From contig JAQYLW010000034.1 of NCBI GenBank assembly GCA_028719825.1, forward strand, positions 1-36,230: DNA of 36,230 bases. Direction: 5' to 3'. Both the position numbers and the translations under genes were made by a program. Source of the stretch: Spirochaetales bacterium. Lineage in GTDB: Bacteria; Spirochaetota; Spirochaetia; Sphaerochaetales; Sphaerochaetaceae. Shown in pieces: positions 8,905 through 18,330 of this stretch (the stretch's first letter is position 1; each line of letters begins with the position of its first letter). The notes below the pieces were generated by a model. That model did not search any database. It worked only from the letters and a program-made list of their open reading frames with translations, and was not told the origin of the DNA.

Positions 8905-10602
8905 TTATGCCGAAAGCTTTGAATACGATTGGGCTATGTTAGTGCAAAAATCACCGATATGTTCAAGATGACGTGTCATATCAAACAACAAGAGTTCCTT
9001 TTGAATGTTATCGGATGATACCTGCATTCTCTTTTCAACATAATCAACAAGTGAGCTTCTTTCCTTATTTATTTTATTTTCAAACTCGTATGCTTTCATA
9101 AGATCATTTTTACTGAAAGAGGTCTTAATATGCTCATTTATATAAGAAAGATACTCTGTGACCATGTCAACATAGTACAGTATTCGCGTTTCTGCTTCTT
9201 TTGAGAAAACATATCCCTCATCACGCCTTTTTTTGGCATCACACACAAGGGTAAAACAGCTGTCAGTTATGGACTCAAGCTCATCAATCCCCCTTATATA
9301 ACAGGTTAGTTTATTAACAAGTCCGCTTGACGGCGATTGCTTCATAAGCTTAACACAAAGGGAGGTCAAAACATCTTGCATATCATCAGCATAATCCTCA
9401 TCTGCTCTCATTTTGTTTACAACATCACCCATATCTTCGTTTGGATGACTTATCACTATCCTAAAATCTTTAATCATACCAAGCGTCAGTTCACCGAGTT
9501 TTGCAATTTCATCTCTCACCGCACCTAAATACAATTCCGGGGTTGAGGAATACGATATTGCCGAGCTTACGCTAAAAGCATATTTCTTTTTAACATCCTT
9601 GCTTTCTGTTTCAGGAAGGATTGTTTCAATAAATTTCGCAAGGTATTTGGTAAACGGAAAGAATATAAGAGTATTAAGAACATTGAATATGGTATGGAAC
9701 ATTGAAAGATAAAACGGAAGAATTGATGAAAGCTCAGTACTTGTTGCCGTAAATACATCACCGGGAGTAATGTAGTTTACAAGGTTCATAAGAGGCTTTA
9801 AAAATATCAATGCGATAACAGAACCTATAACGTTGAACAAGGTATGGGCAACGGCTGCACGGCGAGCATTGACATTTGTACCTATTGACGAAAGAAGAGC
9901 AGTTATGGTTGTACCTATGTTTTGCCCCAAACACAATGCACAGGCGGCATATGGTCCAATCCATCCCTGATATGCAAGGGTGATAGTAAGCGCCATTGAA
10001 GCCGCAGATGCCTGAATAATACCCGTAATAAGCATACCGAGTACGGTACAAAGGATCATATTTAAAACGGTAGGCTCACTTAAACGCCTAAAGAATTCAA
10101 ACAGCGCTACGTTTTCGCTCACATCAGGTATTGCCTTTTGAATGAAGAACAGACCAATAAACAGTATTCCAAGCCCCGCAAATACATCTGCAATATTAAG
10201 CACCTTTTCTTTTTTTACAAACTGCATGGGGAAAGAAATAAACAAAAGTAAAAATGCAACAAGAACTATATCAAATTTAAAGCCGAAAAGCGAAACTATC
10301 CATGCAGAAACCGTGGTACCTATATTAGCACCCATTATAACGTTAATTGCCTGAACGAGATTGATAAAACCGGCATTTGCAAAGCCCACAACCATAACCG
10401 TGGTTGCAGAGGACGACTGAATTAAAATAGTAACCAAAACACCTGTAAGAATACCGACTATTCTGTGTCCGGTCATGAAATGCAGTATTGATTCAATGCG
10501 TTTTCCGGCAACCTTTTGAAGACCCTGCGACATCATTTTCATTCCGAAAATAAACAACCCGATGCTTCCGAAAAACTGCAAAATTCCTGCAACTATCTTC
10601 AT
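8905..10602 (-). CDS. Na/Pi-cotransporter family protein with PhoU-like C-terminal domain
   Basis: GSIGLFIFGMKMMSQGLQ...ILIQSSSATTVMVVGFANAG, MGANIGTTVSAW, second QASAAS repeat, helical PhoU-like tail. Confidence 0.93.
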   Translation of the reverse strand: MKIVAGILQFFGSIGLFIFGMKMMSQGLQKVAGKRIESILHFMTGHRIVGILTGVLVTILIQSSSATTVMVVGFANAGFINLVQAINVIMGANIGTTVSAWIVSLFGFKFDIVLVAFLLLFISFPMQFVKKEKVLNIADVFAGLGILFIGLFFIQKAIPDVSENVALFEFFRRLSEPTVLNMILCTVLGMLITGIIQASAASMALTITLAYQGWIGPYAACALCLGQNIGTTITALLSSIGTNVNARRAAVAHTLFNVIGSVIALIFLKPLMNLVNYITPGDVFTATSTELSSILPFYLSMFHTIFNVLNTLIFFPFTKYLAKFIETILPETESKDVKKKYAFSVSSAISYSSTPELYLGAVRDEIAKLGELTLGMIKDFRIVISHPNEDMGDVVNKMRADEDYADDMQDVLTSLCVKLMKQSPSSGLVNKLTCYIRGIDELESITDSCFTLVCDAKKRRDEGYVFSKEAETRILYYVDMVTEYLSYINEHIKTSFSKNDLMKAYEFENKINKERSSLVDYVEKRMQVSSDNIQKELLLFDMTRHLEHIGDFCTNIAQSYSKLSA

Positions 10603-10609
10603 AATACCC

Positions 10610-11083
10610 TCATTGTTGTTTGTTCCGGATAGCCTCACTTATCGTGATCGGAACAAACTGTGAAACATTTACATTATGCTGTATCAATTCCCTCACAAGC
10701 GAAGAACGGACTATTCTATACTCCTCGCTTGACGGAAGAAAAACAAAATCCAAATTGTAATTTAAAAGCTTATTTGCAGAAGCAAGCTCCGATTCGTAGT
10801 CATAATCGGATGAATTTCTTACTCCGCGAACTATAACGCCTATATTATGCTCTCTTGCATAGGAAGCAACAAGATCAGAGGTTGAATCCACATATACGTT
10901 ACTAAACTCTCCAAGGCATTCTTTTAAAAGTTCAACCCTCTCTTGAGTTGTAAAAAGCGGTTTTTTTAAACTGTTTTGAGCAACGACAACATAAACATAA
11001 TCAAAAAGGGATGCAGCTCTTTTTATAATATCCAAATGACCGTTTGTAGGTGGATCAAAAGAACCTGGCACCATCACCTTCAT
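10610..11083 (-). CDS. coaD: Pantetheine-phosphate adenylyltransferase
   Basis: PGSFDPPTNGHLDII, RGVRNSSDYDYE, FLPSSEEYRIVRSSLVREL. Confidence 0.97.
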   Translation of the reverse strand: MKVMVPGSFDPPTNGHLDIIKRAASLFDYVYVVVAQNSLKKPLFTTQERVELLKECLGEFSNVYVDSTSDLVASYAREHNIGVIVRGVRNSSDYDYESELASANKLLNYNLDFVFLPSSEEYRIVRSSLVRELIQHNVNVSQFVPITISEAIRNKQQ

Positions 11084-11088
11084 TATGT

Positions 11089-11553
11089 CTACCTCTTATT
11101 TTTTTGTACTATTTCTTGTAGGAGAGCATTGTTTTCCTTAGACTCAGCAACGCATTCTTCAACAATTTGAAAATCAAAAACTCTTTTTGTCTTTCTGGTC
11201 TTTTCATCGAAAACAAGGCCGGAGCGGTTTACCTTTATCTTTGCAAATTTTCCTGAACCGACATATGATACTACTTCATCGCTTGCCGGATTCAGAGCTT
11301 TTTTTGCCTCGGATAGCGCACAGTCAAAATGCACAAATCCATCACCGTCCTGAGATGAAAAAGCTTCAGAAATATAATGAATATCCTTACCGCATATTTT
11401 GCACTTTATATGCGGATCGTTTAAATGAATATCTTCAGAACCATCATCAGTAAAAGAAGACGGCTTACATGGTTTTTTATGTAAAGTATATGGAAGTGAA
11501 AACTGTCCGTCGTCTTCTTTTGCCGTTTTTTGGTTTCTGATTTTTTTTTGCAT
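11089..11553 (-). CDS. Conserved-looking hypothetical with a Cys-rich putative zinc site
   Basis: KCKICGKDIHYISEAFSSQDGDGFVHFDC (CxxC...HxxC), SD and continuous ORF between coaD and rplS. Confidence 0.65.
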   Translation of the reverse strand: MQKKIRNQKTAKEDDGQFSLPYTLHKKPCKPSSFTDDGSEDIHLNDPHIKCKICGKDIHYISEAFSSQDGDGFVHFDCALSEAKKALNPASDEVVSYVGSGKFAKIKVNRSGLVFDEKTRKTKRVFDFQIVEECVAESKENNALLQEIVQKNKR

Positions 11554-11576
11554 CTAATCTGAAATCGCCGTAAAAA

Positions 11577-11939
11577 TTATTTTGCAGTCGCTTTACCGCC
11601 GACTCTTTCCTTTACCTTTGCTTGCTTACCGACCTTATCACGCAGATAATAAAGTTTTGCTCTGCGGACTTTACCAAAGCGGGTAACCTCTACTTTTTCA
11701 ACACGAGGGCTTGCAAGCGGGAAAATTCTTTCTACTCCAACTCCGTAAGAAATCTTTCTAACCGTAAAGGTTCTGCGAACACCGGAATTGTTCAAAGCTA
11801 TGACTGTTCCTTCAAAAACCTGAACTCTTTCGGTAGTTCCTTCAATAATTTTAAAGTAAACCTTAACGGTATCACCTACAGAAAATGTCTCTTTTCCCTC
11901 TTTAATCTGCTCATTTTCAATCTTCTTGATATAATCCAT
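11577..11939 (-). CDS. rplS: Ribosomal protein L19
   Basis: [74 protein letters not shown]. Confidence 0.98.
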   Translation of the reverse strand: MDYIKKIENEQIKEGKETFSVGDTVKVYFKIIEGTTERVQVFEGTVIALNNSGVRRTFTVRKISYGVGVERIFPLASPRVEKVEVTRFGKVRRAKLYYLRDKVGKQAKVKERVGGKATAK

Positions 11940-11958
11940 TTTAAGATCCTTTTTATTA

Positions 11959-12636
11959 TCAGTTGATATTTTTACTCATTAAGTCTATACGATTTTTTAT
12001 TGTTTTTTCAAGTCTTTTTTTATATCTCCAATCGTTAATTTGCTTATGGTTTCCCGAAAGCAAAACTTCAGGCACTCTCATCCCCTCATATTCCTGAGGA
12101 CGAGTGTATTGAGGATACTCTAACAGAGAATCGTTAAAACTCTCTTCAACAAGGCTTTCGGGGCTTATCACCCCGTCTATAAGGCGATAAATTGCATCAA
12201 CCATTACAAGGATAGCCGTTTCTCCTGAGGATAACACATAATCCCCTATTGAAAGCTCATCCGTAACAAAAGAATCTATTACCCTTTGATCTAACCCCTC
12301 ATAGTGACCGGCTATAAAAACAAGTTCTTTTTCATTTGAAAGCTCTTTGGCAATACTCTGATTGAAAAGCTTACCGGAAGGAGTTGGGTATATAACACGC
12401 TTAGAGGTGGCATCTATGCTTTTTAGGGCCTTGAACAGAGGTTCGGGCTTCAATACCATACCGGCGCCCCCACCGTAGGGCTCATCATCACATTTATGGT
12501 GTTTATCGGTGGTATAATCCCTAAAGTTGATTATATTGACATCCAAAAGGCCTTTTTCTTTTGCCAATAACGGTATACTGGTGGAGAAAAACCCTTCAAA
12601 TACTTCCGGAAATAGAGTAAGTATAGTTATTTTCAT
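11959..12636 (-). CDS. trmD: tRNA (guanine-N1)-methyltransferase
   Basis: [47 protein letters not shown]-like motif. Confidence 0.98.
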   Translation of the reverse strand: MKITILTLFPEVFEGFFSTSIPLLAKEKGLLDVNIINFRDYTTDKHHKCDDEPYGGGAGMVLKPEPLFKALKSIDATSKRVIYPTPSGKLFNQSIAKELSNEKELVFIAGHYEGLDQRVIDSFVTDELSIGDYVLSSGETAILVMVDAIYRLIDGVISPESLVEESFNDSLLEYPQYTRPQEYEGMRVPEVLLSGNHKQINDWRYKKRLEKTIKNRIDLMSKNIN

Positions 12637-13139
12637 AGATCGAGAAGCTCCAAATTCAACAATTCAATTTCGCCTTTTACAAGATCCACATCGCCTAAGA
12701 AATGCTTCTGATAGGGTATAATGAAATGTTTTCCGTCATTGCGCATCACTTCTAAAAAGGGCACATTCCCACCTTCTATAATATATATAATGCTGGCAAC
12801 CTTTTGTGCATTGTACATAACATCAAGTCCGATAAGATCACTGGTGTAAACCTCATCCTTTTCAAGACGATGGGCAAATTCACGTTTTACATACAGCTTT
12901 GCCCCACTGAGCACAGCGGCCTTTTCCTTTGTATCGTACCCTTCAAATAGCATGAAATACATTCCGGCCTTATGATTGCTCTTTTTGATCTTTTTAACTA
13001 TGAGCTTTATGATGCTTTTGTTTTTAAGATGAGCAGTTACTTCCATTCCTGCTTTAATATGCTCACCGGATGAAGAAAAAAACAAGGCCTTGACAATTCC
13101 ATCAAGGCCAAATGTTGAGATGAGTGTAGCTGTTAACAA
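12633..13139 (-). CDS. rimM: Ribosome maturation factor RimM
   Basis: Position between trmD and KH protein; ISTFGLDGIVKALFFSS...LIGLDVMY...VPFLEVMRNDGKHFIIPY. Confidence 0.92.
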   Translation of the reverse strand: MLTATLISTFGLDGIVKALFFSSSGEHIKAGMEVTAHLKNKSIIKLIVKKIKKSNHKAGMYFMLFEGYDTKEKAAVLSGAKLYVKREFAHRLEKDEVYTSDLIGLDVMYNAQKVASIIYIIEGGNVPFLEVMRNDGKHFIIPYQKHFLGDVDLVKGEIELLNLELLDL

Positions 13140-13150
13140 CTCGTCGTTTT

Positions 13151-13384
13151 TCAGTCAATAATCTCCAAAATTGCATGCTTACCGGTTTTTACCGAAACAG
13201 CAGAGAGTAATGTGCGAATTGCCTTTGCAATGCGACCCTGCTTTCCGATAACCTTTCCGATATCTTCACGTGCAGTTCGAAGCTCTATCACAATTGATTT
13301 TTCTCCCTCTACCATCTTAACATCAACTTGGTTAGGATCGTCAACAAGCTTTTTTGCAATAAACTCAATTAGCTCTTTTTCCAT
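13151..13384 (-). CDS. khpA: KH-domain RNA-binding protein
   Basis: 77 aa, VIELRTAREDIGKVIGKQGRIAKAIRTLLSAV. Confidence 0.93.
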   Translation of the reverse strand: MEKELIEFIAKKLVDDPNQVDVKMVEGEKSIVIELRTAREDIGKVIGKQGRIAKAIRTLLSAVSVKTGKHAILEIID

Positions 13385-13390
13385 ATATTC

Positions 13391-13639
13391 TCACCTCTCT
13401 ATTTGTACACCACACTTGTTCAATATACTCTTAACGGTATCGGATGGAACGGCTCCTTTTTTAAGCCAATCCTTTACCCTATCCTCTTTAATAGAATATT
13501 GATTTTGCTTTTCGCACGGATGATAGTACCCCAGTTCTTCAATGACTGCCGCAGATCGTGAAAATCGTGAATCTGATACGATAATTCTATAATATGGGCG
13601 CTCTTTCTGACCCATTCTTTTCAATCTCATACTTACCAT
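13391..13639 (-). CDS. rpsP: Ribosomal protein S16
   Basis: MRLKRMGQKERPYYRIIVSDSRFSR...EELGYYHP. Start 13639 or 13630. Confidence 0.96.
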   Translation of the reverse strand: MVSMRLKRMGQKERPYYRIIVSDSRFSRSAAVIEELGYYHPCEKQNQYSIKEDRVKDWLKKGAVPSDTVKSILNKCGVQIER

Positions 13640-13672
13640 AATAAGCAAAAAACTCCTTATATCTTCGTTATT

Positions 13673-15010
13673 CTATTCCAACATACCGATTTTTTCAAGC
13701 AAAGCGGATTGTAATTTTTTATTTTTGGTCACTTTTCTCATTGTTAATCTAATTTTTTCAAATTTTTTTAAGAATCTGTCTACATCTCCTATGCTCACTC
13801 CGGCGCCGCGTGCTATTCTTTTTCGCCTTGGAGGACCTATGAGGCGGTAGTTGTCTCTTTCTTTCTTTGTCATTGAATACATAATGGCTTTTTCTTTTTT
13901 AAGCTCATCGGTATTTATTGCATCCTCGCTTATCGCAGTGCTCAAACCCGGAATCATGGACAGCATTTTTTTAAATCCACCCATCTTGTTTACGCTCTCA
14001 AGCTGCATAAGATAGTCCGCTATTGAAAAAGCATGGTTTTCAAGTCTTTCTTCCATGCGGCGTGCTTCTTCTTCGCTTATGGTCTTCTGAGCCTGTTCAA
14101 CAAGCGACACAACATCGCCCATGCCAAGGATTCTTGAAGCTATACGCTCCGGATAGAATACATCGAGGTCCTCTTTTTTCTCACCGTTTCCTACGAACTT
14201 TACACTTTTTTGAGTAATTGAAGCTATGGAAAGAGCCGCACCGCCTCGTGTATCCGAATCGAACTTTGTAAGAATAACGCCGGTTATACCGATTTTTTCG
14301 TTAAACTCTTTTGCAATATTGGCAGCTTCCTGACCGATTGACGCATCGGCAACAAAAATCTTTTCGTCAGGCTTTGCGACCTCAACAATAGAGCCAAGCT
14401 CGTCCATAAGTGACGTATCTAAGGACAGGCGACCGGCTGTATCCAGAATAACAGTATCTATTTGATTCTTTTTTGCATACGAAATTGCTCTTTCTACTAT
14501 GGCGCAGACATCGCTTGTATCCTCGCTATAGAACTCTACGCCTGCATCCGATGCAACAATTTTAAGCTGTTCAACCGCAGCTGCTCTTTTTAAATCGCAC
14601 GCAACAAGCATTACACGTCTGTTTTCGCTTTTCAGCCTGTATGCAAGCTTACCTGCCGTTGTGGTTTTTCCGTTTCCCTGAAGCCCCATAAGGACTATGA
14701 CGGATACAACGTCCGGCCCCTTGAGATGAAGCGATGAATCCCCATCCCCCTTAAGCAATGCCGTTATCTTATCATAGACAATTTTTACAAACTGTTCCTT
14801 GGGATTTACGCTTTGAAGAACAGCAGTTCCTTTCACCTCATCAAGGGTAGAGTTTACAAACCGCCTTAGGACCCTCAGATTTACATCTGCATCCAAAAGC
14901 GCATTCTTTATATCTTCAACTGCGTCTTCTACATTCCTCTCCGTAATCTTTGAATTACCCGAAAGTTTTTTAAAGACAGACGCTATTCTTTTTGATGTAT
15001 TTTCAAACAT
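13673..15010 (-). CDS. ffh: Signal recognition particle protein Ffh
   Basis: GLQGNGKTTTAGKLAY, DLKRAAAVEQL, DTAGRLSLD, TKFDSDTRGGAALS, M-domain tail. Confidence 0.98.
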   Translation of the reverse strand: MFENTSKRIASVFKKLSGNSKITERNVEDAVEDIKNALLDADVNLRVLRRFVNSTLDEVKGTAVLQSVNPKEQFVKIVYDKITALLKGDGDSSLHLKGPDVVSVIVLMGLQGNGKTTTAGKLAYRLKSENRRVMLVACDLKRAAAVEQLKIVASDAGVEFYSEDTSDVCAIVERAISYAKKNQIDTVILDTAGRLSLDTSLMDELGSIVEVAKPDEKIFVADASIGQEAANIAKEFNEKIGITGVILTKFDSDTRGGAALSIASITQKSVKFVGNGEKKEDLDVFYPERIASRILGMGDVVSLVEQAQKTISEEEARRMEERLENHAFSIADYLMQLESVNKMGGFKKMLSMIPGLSTAISEDAINTDELKKEKAIMYSMTKKERDNYRLIGPPRRKRIARGAGVSIGDVDRFLKKFEKIRLTMRKVTKNKKLQSALLEKIGMLE

Positions 15011-15075
15011 ACAAACTATAATATTCAATAAAATAATGTATTACAAGTTTACAAAAATCCTGTTTCCCTGCTTGT

Positions 15076-16206
15076 CTATTGCATAAAACCATACATGGAA
15101 TTTCTGCACATTAAAGCAAACTTTGCACATCTGAGGGATAGTTGTTCTATAACTTCCTCTGCTGTTTTATCGAATGTGAAATTACTGTATTTAACACATC
15201 CGTCCTTTATTGTTTTTATAACCGATGAAGGCAGTTCTTCTTTTCCTATGCATGATGAAAGATACACAAAGCACTCATCATTGTTTTCAAGGTGATCTAT
15301 TGCAAGTTTTCGGGCGTATAAATTAAGGGAAACATCAGCCTTGCTTGCATCCTTTGTCCAAACGCTGCCGCCTCCTATAGGAGATGTAACGGAATAGAAA
15401 TCGCACGCAAGTTTTCTTCCCGTGATTCCGCAGTCGGCAACTGACGAATGGGTTGTGTATTTGCCGGTTCCGTTAATTACATATTTTGCACCCTGTTCAC
15501 CTATCTGAGCTTTAATAAACGATACAAGATGTTCTTCGGATCCCGAAAGAACAGGCACGGCAGCTATAACCGTGTTTGTTTTTCCGTTTTCATCAAGGGT
15601 AATCTGCGTTTTTATATCAAGACCCAAAACAGGAGCGTCCGGGAGAGCATAGAACTTTTTATATTCCTCCGTATTATGTCTGAAAAACTTGCTTTCTGGA
15701 CTATATCTGTACAGTGCAAGTTCGTACAAAACGGAGCAAAGGCGTTTTGCCCTCATATGAGCAAGGGAGAGAAATTTATCAGAGCGTGATGCATAACCCA
15801 CAAATACTCCCTGATCTCCCCAGCCTGTAACTTCCTTGTTGCACTGTCTGTTCGGACTGCTGACTCCCATTGAAATATCCTCTGATTGCTCGCCGATAAG
15901 GTTGATAACATTGATTTTATCCACCTCTATTGCGTTATCCTTCCATAAATCACCGTAGCTCTTTGAATAGCCTATTTCGCTCAAAGCTGATATAACAAAT
16001 TCCTTAATCTGCTTATCATCAAAGTGCTTTGTGCTTTTAACCTCTCCGCCTAAAACAACCGTGTTCCCTTTTATAAGAACCTCTACGGCATATCGCGTAA
16101 AAGGATCATAGGATAAATAGCGATCTAAAACATAGCTTGAAATGTAATCTGCACACTTATCGGGGTGCCCTAACGAAACTGCTTCTGCAGTACTTTGAAA
16201 ACTCAT
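15076..16206 (-). CDS. metK: Divergent S-adenosylmethionine synthetase
   Basis: SEAVSLGHPDKCADYIS-type N-terminus, LGGEV, GEQSEDISMGV, GWGDQGVFVGYA, DIKTQIT, DCGITGRKL, GGGSVWTKDASKAD. Confidence 0.88.
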   Translation of the reverse strand: MSFQSTAEAVSLGHPDKCADYISSYVLDRYLSYDPFTRYAVEVLIKGNTVVLGGEVKSTKHFDDKQIKEFVISALSEIGYSKSYGDLWKDNAIEVDKINVINLIGEQSEDISMGVSSPNRQCNKEVTGWGDQGVFVGYASRSDKFLSLAHMRAKRLCSVLYELALYRYSPESKFFRHNTEEYKKFYALPDAPVLGLDIKTQITLDENGKTNTVIAAVPVLSGSEEHLVSFIKAQIGEQGAKYVINGTGKYTTHSSVADCGITGRKLACDFYSVTSPIGGGSVWTKDASKADVSLNLYARKLAIDHLENNDECFVYLSSCIGKEELPSSVIKTIKDGCVKYSNFTFDKTAEEVIEQLSLRCAKFALMCRNSMYGFMQ

Positions 16207-16213
16207 AACGTCT

Positions 16214-16276
16214 CCTTTTTAGCCTCTCTCGTGGGCAATTTGGAAATAAATCCACGGCCTTAAATCAGCGAAATTA
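16214..16276 (-). promoter_or_regulatory. Candidate SAM-responsive leader (SAM-II-like) of metK
   Basis: Minus strand TAATTTCGCTGATTTAAGGCCGTGG...CCAAATTGCCCACGAGAGAGGCTAAAAAGGAG. CGCTGATTTAA and GGCTAAAAAGG blocks resemble the remembered SAM-II aptamer ends; helices TAATTT/AAATTG and GGCC+GTGG/CCAC+GGCT could form a pseudoknot. Confidence 0.4.
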
Positions 16277-16305
16277 ATAATAATAAATAATCATTCGTCA
16301 GTCAA
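16277..16305 (-). promoter_or_regulatory. Putative sigma70-type promoter for metK
   Basis: Minus strand TTGACT (16305-16300), 17-bp spacer, TATTAT (16282-16277). Confidence 0.6.
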
Positions 16306-16306
16306 G

Positions 16307-16340
16307 AAAAAAAAACCCGAAGCGAACACCACGCTTCGGG
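16307..16340 (-). terminator. Rho-independent terminator of the mraZ-rsmH-ftsL-like transcript
   Basis: Minus strand CCCGAAGCG-TGGTGTT-CGCTTCGGG followed by nine T. Confidence 0.93.
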
Positions 16341-16437
16341 TCAAGTGATGAAAAAGGAGGCATTATCACCACTTTAAGGAGATACAAAAATGGCTATTCA
16401 CAAATTCACTACCACATAATAATTGACTATAAATCCC

Positions 16438-16695
16438 TTATACATCGCTGACCTCATTTTTATACATGAGAGTCGCAACGTGCTTTTCATTATCCGAATG
16501 AGTCATAAGCGCATTAGCAACAAGCGCCCTGTTTTCATTCTCCAGCTCGGCAAGAATCTGCTCATTTTTACGAACGCTTGCCACAGTGCTGTCGTAGCGA
16601 GATGACTGGTAAAGGAAAAAGAATAGACTGCAGTTAGTTAAAACAACCATCATAATAAGCGTGAGATAAGTTTTAAAACTGATTCTATGTTCCAT
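16438..16695 (-). CDS. FtsL-like small single-pass membrane coiled-coil protein
   Basis: 85 aa, N-terminal TM (YLTLIMMVVLTNCSLFFFLY) plus short coiled coil, immediately after rsmH. Confidence 0.65.
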   Translation of the reverse strand: MEHRISFKTYLTLIMMVVLTNCSLFFFLYQSSRYDSTVASVRKNEQILAELENENRALVANALMTHSDNEKHVATLMYKNEVSDV

Positions 16696-16696
16696 A

Positions 16697-17578
16697 CTAT
16701 TTCTCCTTTACTGCAACACGCAATTTCGAACTGCGTGATGACGGATTATTGGTCAATTCTTCATCTGACGGCACAACAGGCTTTTTTGTAAGTATGCTAA
16801 TCTTACCGTCTGCATTAAGAGAACGAAATGTCCATTTGGCTATTCCGTCCTCGAGTGAATGAAACGAAATTACCTCTATTCTTCCGTTTACATTCAAAAT
16901 TTCATAAGCGCTTAAAAGAGCACTTTGAAATCTTTTTAATTCATCGTTTACCTCTATTCTCAGAGCCTGAAATGATTTTGTTGCCACATCGGTTTTGCTT
17001 TTCGCTCTTTGTGAAGCGGAAAAACATCCCGAAATTATTTCGTGCAACTCGCTGCTCGAATTAATTTTTTTGTTCTTTCTGTACTTTACTATTGCCCCGG
17101 CTATACGGCGCGAATTCTTCTCGCCGCCGAATTTATAAAGAATATCCCGAAGCGATTCTTCACTGTAGGTGTTAACAACCGTATATGCGCTTTTTGAAGA
17201 ATTCTCATCAAGACGCATATCGAGTTTTTCGTCCGTAAACGAAAACCCTCTTTGTGCTTCTTTGAAATGGTACATACAAAGTCCCAAATCAAAAAGGATG
17301 AGATCTGGTTGTTCTCCTTTGTAGGATGAAAGGAACTCATCACTCCATGCATGAACGCTTTTAAATCTGTCCTTAAAAGGAAAGAGGCGTTCATTTGCCC
17401 TCTCTATCATTTTTTCATCAGCATCCACACCTATGATTTTTAACTGCGGATACTTATTCAAGAAAGAGAACGTGTGCCCTCCTTCTCCTAAATTCATATC
17501 AAACACAAGGCGCGCATTATCCGCACCAGATAACTCAAGAACCTCATTCAACAATACCGATTTATGAATTGTCGTCAT
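16697..17578 (-). CDS. rsmH: 16S rRNA (cytosine-1402-N4)-methyltransferase
   Basis: HKSVLLNEVLEL, DMNLGEGGHTFSFL, LFDLGLCMYHF, RGFSFTDEKLDMRLD, QALRIEVNDEL, VISFHSLED. Confidence 0.97.
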   Translation of the reverse strand: MTTIHKSVLLNEVLELSGADNARLVFDMNLGEGGHTFSFLNKYPQLKIIGVDADEKMIERANERLFPFKDRFKSVHAWSDEFLSSYKGEQPDLILFDLGLCMYHFKEAQRGFSFTDEKLDMRLDENSSKSAYTVVNTYSEESLRDILYKFGGEKNSRRIAGAIVKYRKNKKINSSSELHEIISGCFSASQRAKSKTDVATKSFQALRIEVNDELKRFQSALLSAYEILNVNGRIEVISFHSLEDGIAKWTFRSLNADGKISILTKKPVVPSDEELTNNPSSRSSKLRVAVKEK

Positions 17579-18042
17579 TTTTTGACTGCCACCGGCATTG
17601 CCTGTTTTACGGCATTCTCTATTTCCGCAGGGTCATCTGCTTTTGCTATATATGACTCATATAGCGCCTTGTTCCATATCTCTATTCTGTTCATCATACC
17701 CACAACCATTATTTCGCTTTTCAACTCAAGGGAAGCAAAAGCCCTAAGGTTTGCAGATATCATGATTCGTCCTGCTTTATCAAACTGTACTTCCGTTGCC
17801 GGTGCTACAACATGCATCTGCAAAAGCTGCCATGCCGGGTCGAAAGATTTTTCTCCATCGTCCAGCAAGGTGTTTGCCAGTTTTTCAAAATTCTCGGGTT
17901 TTAGAACCTGCAAACACCTGCGTGAATCAGACGACTTTGTTACGACGAGTGTTGTTGTGTCAAATTGACTTTTCAGCCTTGAGGGGATCAATAAACGACC
18001 TTTTTCATCAAGAGACACACTGTGCTCGCCTGTTAATAACAC
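17575..18042 (-). CDS. mraZ: Transcriptional regulator MraZ
   Basis: LLTGEHSVSLDEKGRLLIPSRLKSQF...FDKAGRIMISANLRAFASL. Confidence 0.95.
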   Translation of the reverse strand: MLLTGEHSVSLDEKGRLLIPSRLKSQFDTTTLVVTKSSDSRRCLQVLKPENFEKLANTLLDDGEKSFDPAWQLLQMHVVAPATEVQFDKAGRIMISANLRAFASLELKSEIMVVGMMNRIEIWNKALYESYIAKADDPAEIENAVKQAMPVAVKK

Positions 18043-18162
18043 CTTATTTCTCCATTAATGAAAGAATAAAGCACTTACGAAGTGCCCTCCGTAAGCACCC
18101 TATCTGTTGGAACACGTATTCGGCTTTTTTCCCACTTTATATAAAAAAACTGAACCAACGTT

Positions 18163-18185
18163 CCATTTTCTCCCACTTTTTACCA
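18163..18185 (-). promoter_or_regulatory. Putative MraZ-binding direct repeats
   Basis: Minus strand TGGTAAAAAG-TGGGAGAAAA-TGGAACG: TGG repeats at exact 10-bp period (18183-85, 18173-75, 18163-65) upstream of mraZ. Confidence 0.6.
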
Positions 18186-18330
18186 TTAATCTACACCATT
18201 ATCCCAAACCTTGCAAGGGACAATAATTGATATTTTGTAGCTATAAAGATGCTACCTATACAAATGTTTAGTATTGTGTGATAAGATGCTGTCGTAAACG
18301 TTAACAATATTAGATAAAAAAGTAAAAATT

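Noticed and set aside
9567-10051. Minus-strand ORFs of 64 and 97 aa inside the Na/Pi transporter
   Set aside because: Alternative frames of a well-supported CDS.
16349-16417. Two tandem 9-codon plus-strand ORFs (MKKEALSPL, MAIHKFTTT), the second with an SD overlapping the first stop
   Set aside because: Too short to support, in the 3' UTR of the opposite-strand ftsL-like gene; no promoter or conservation evidence.
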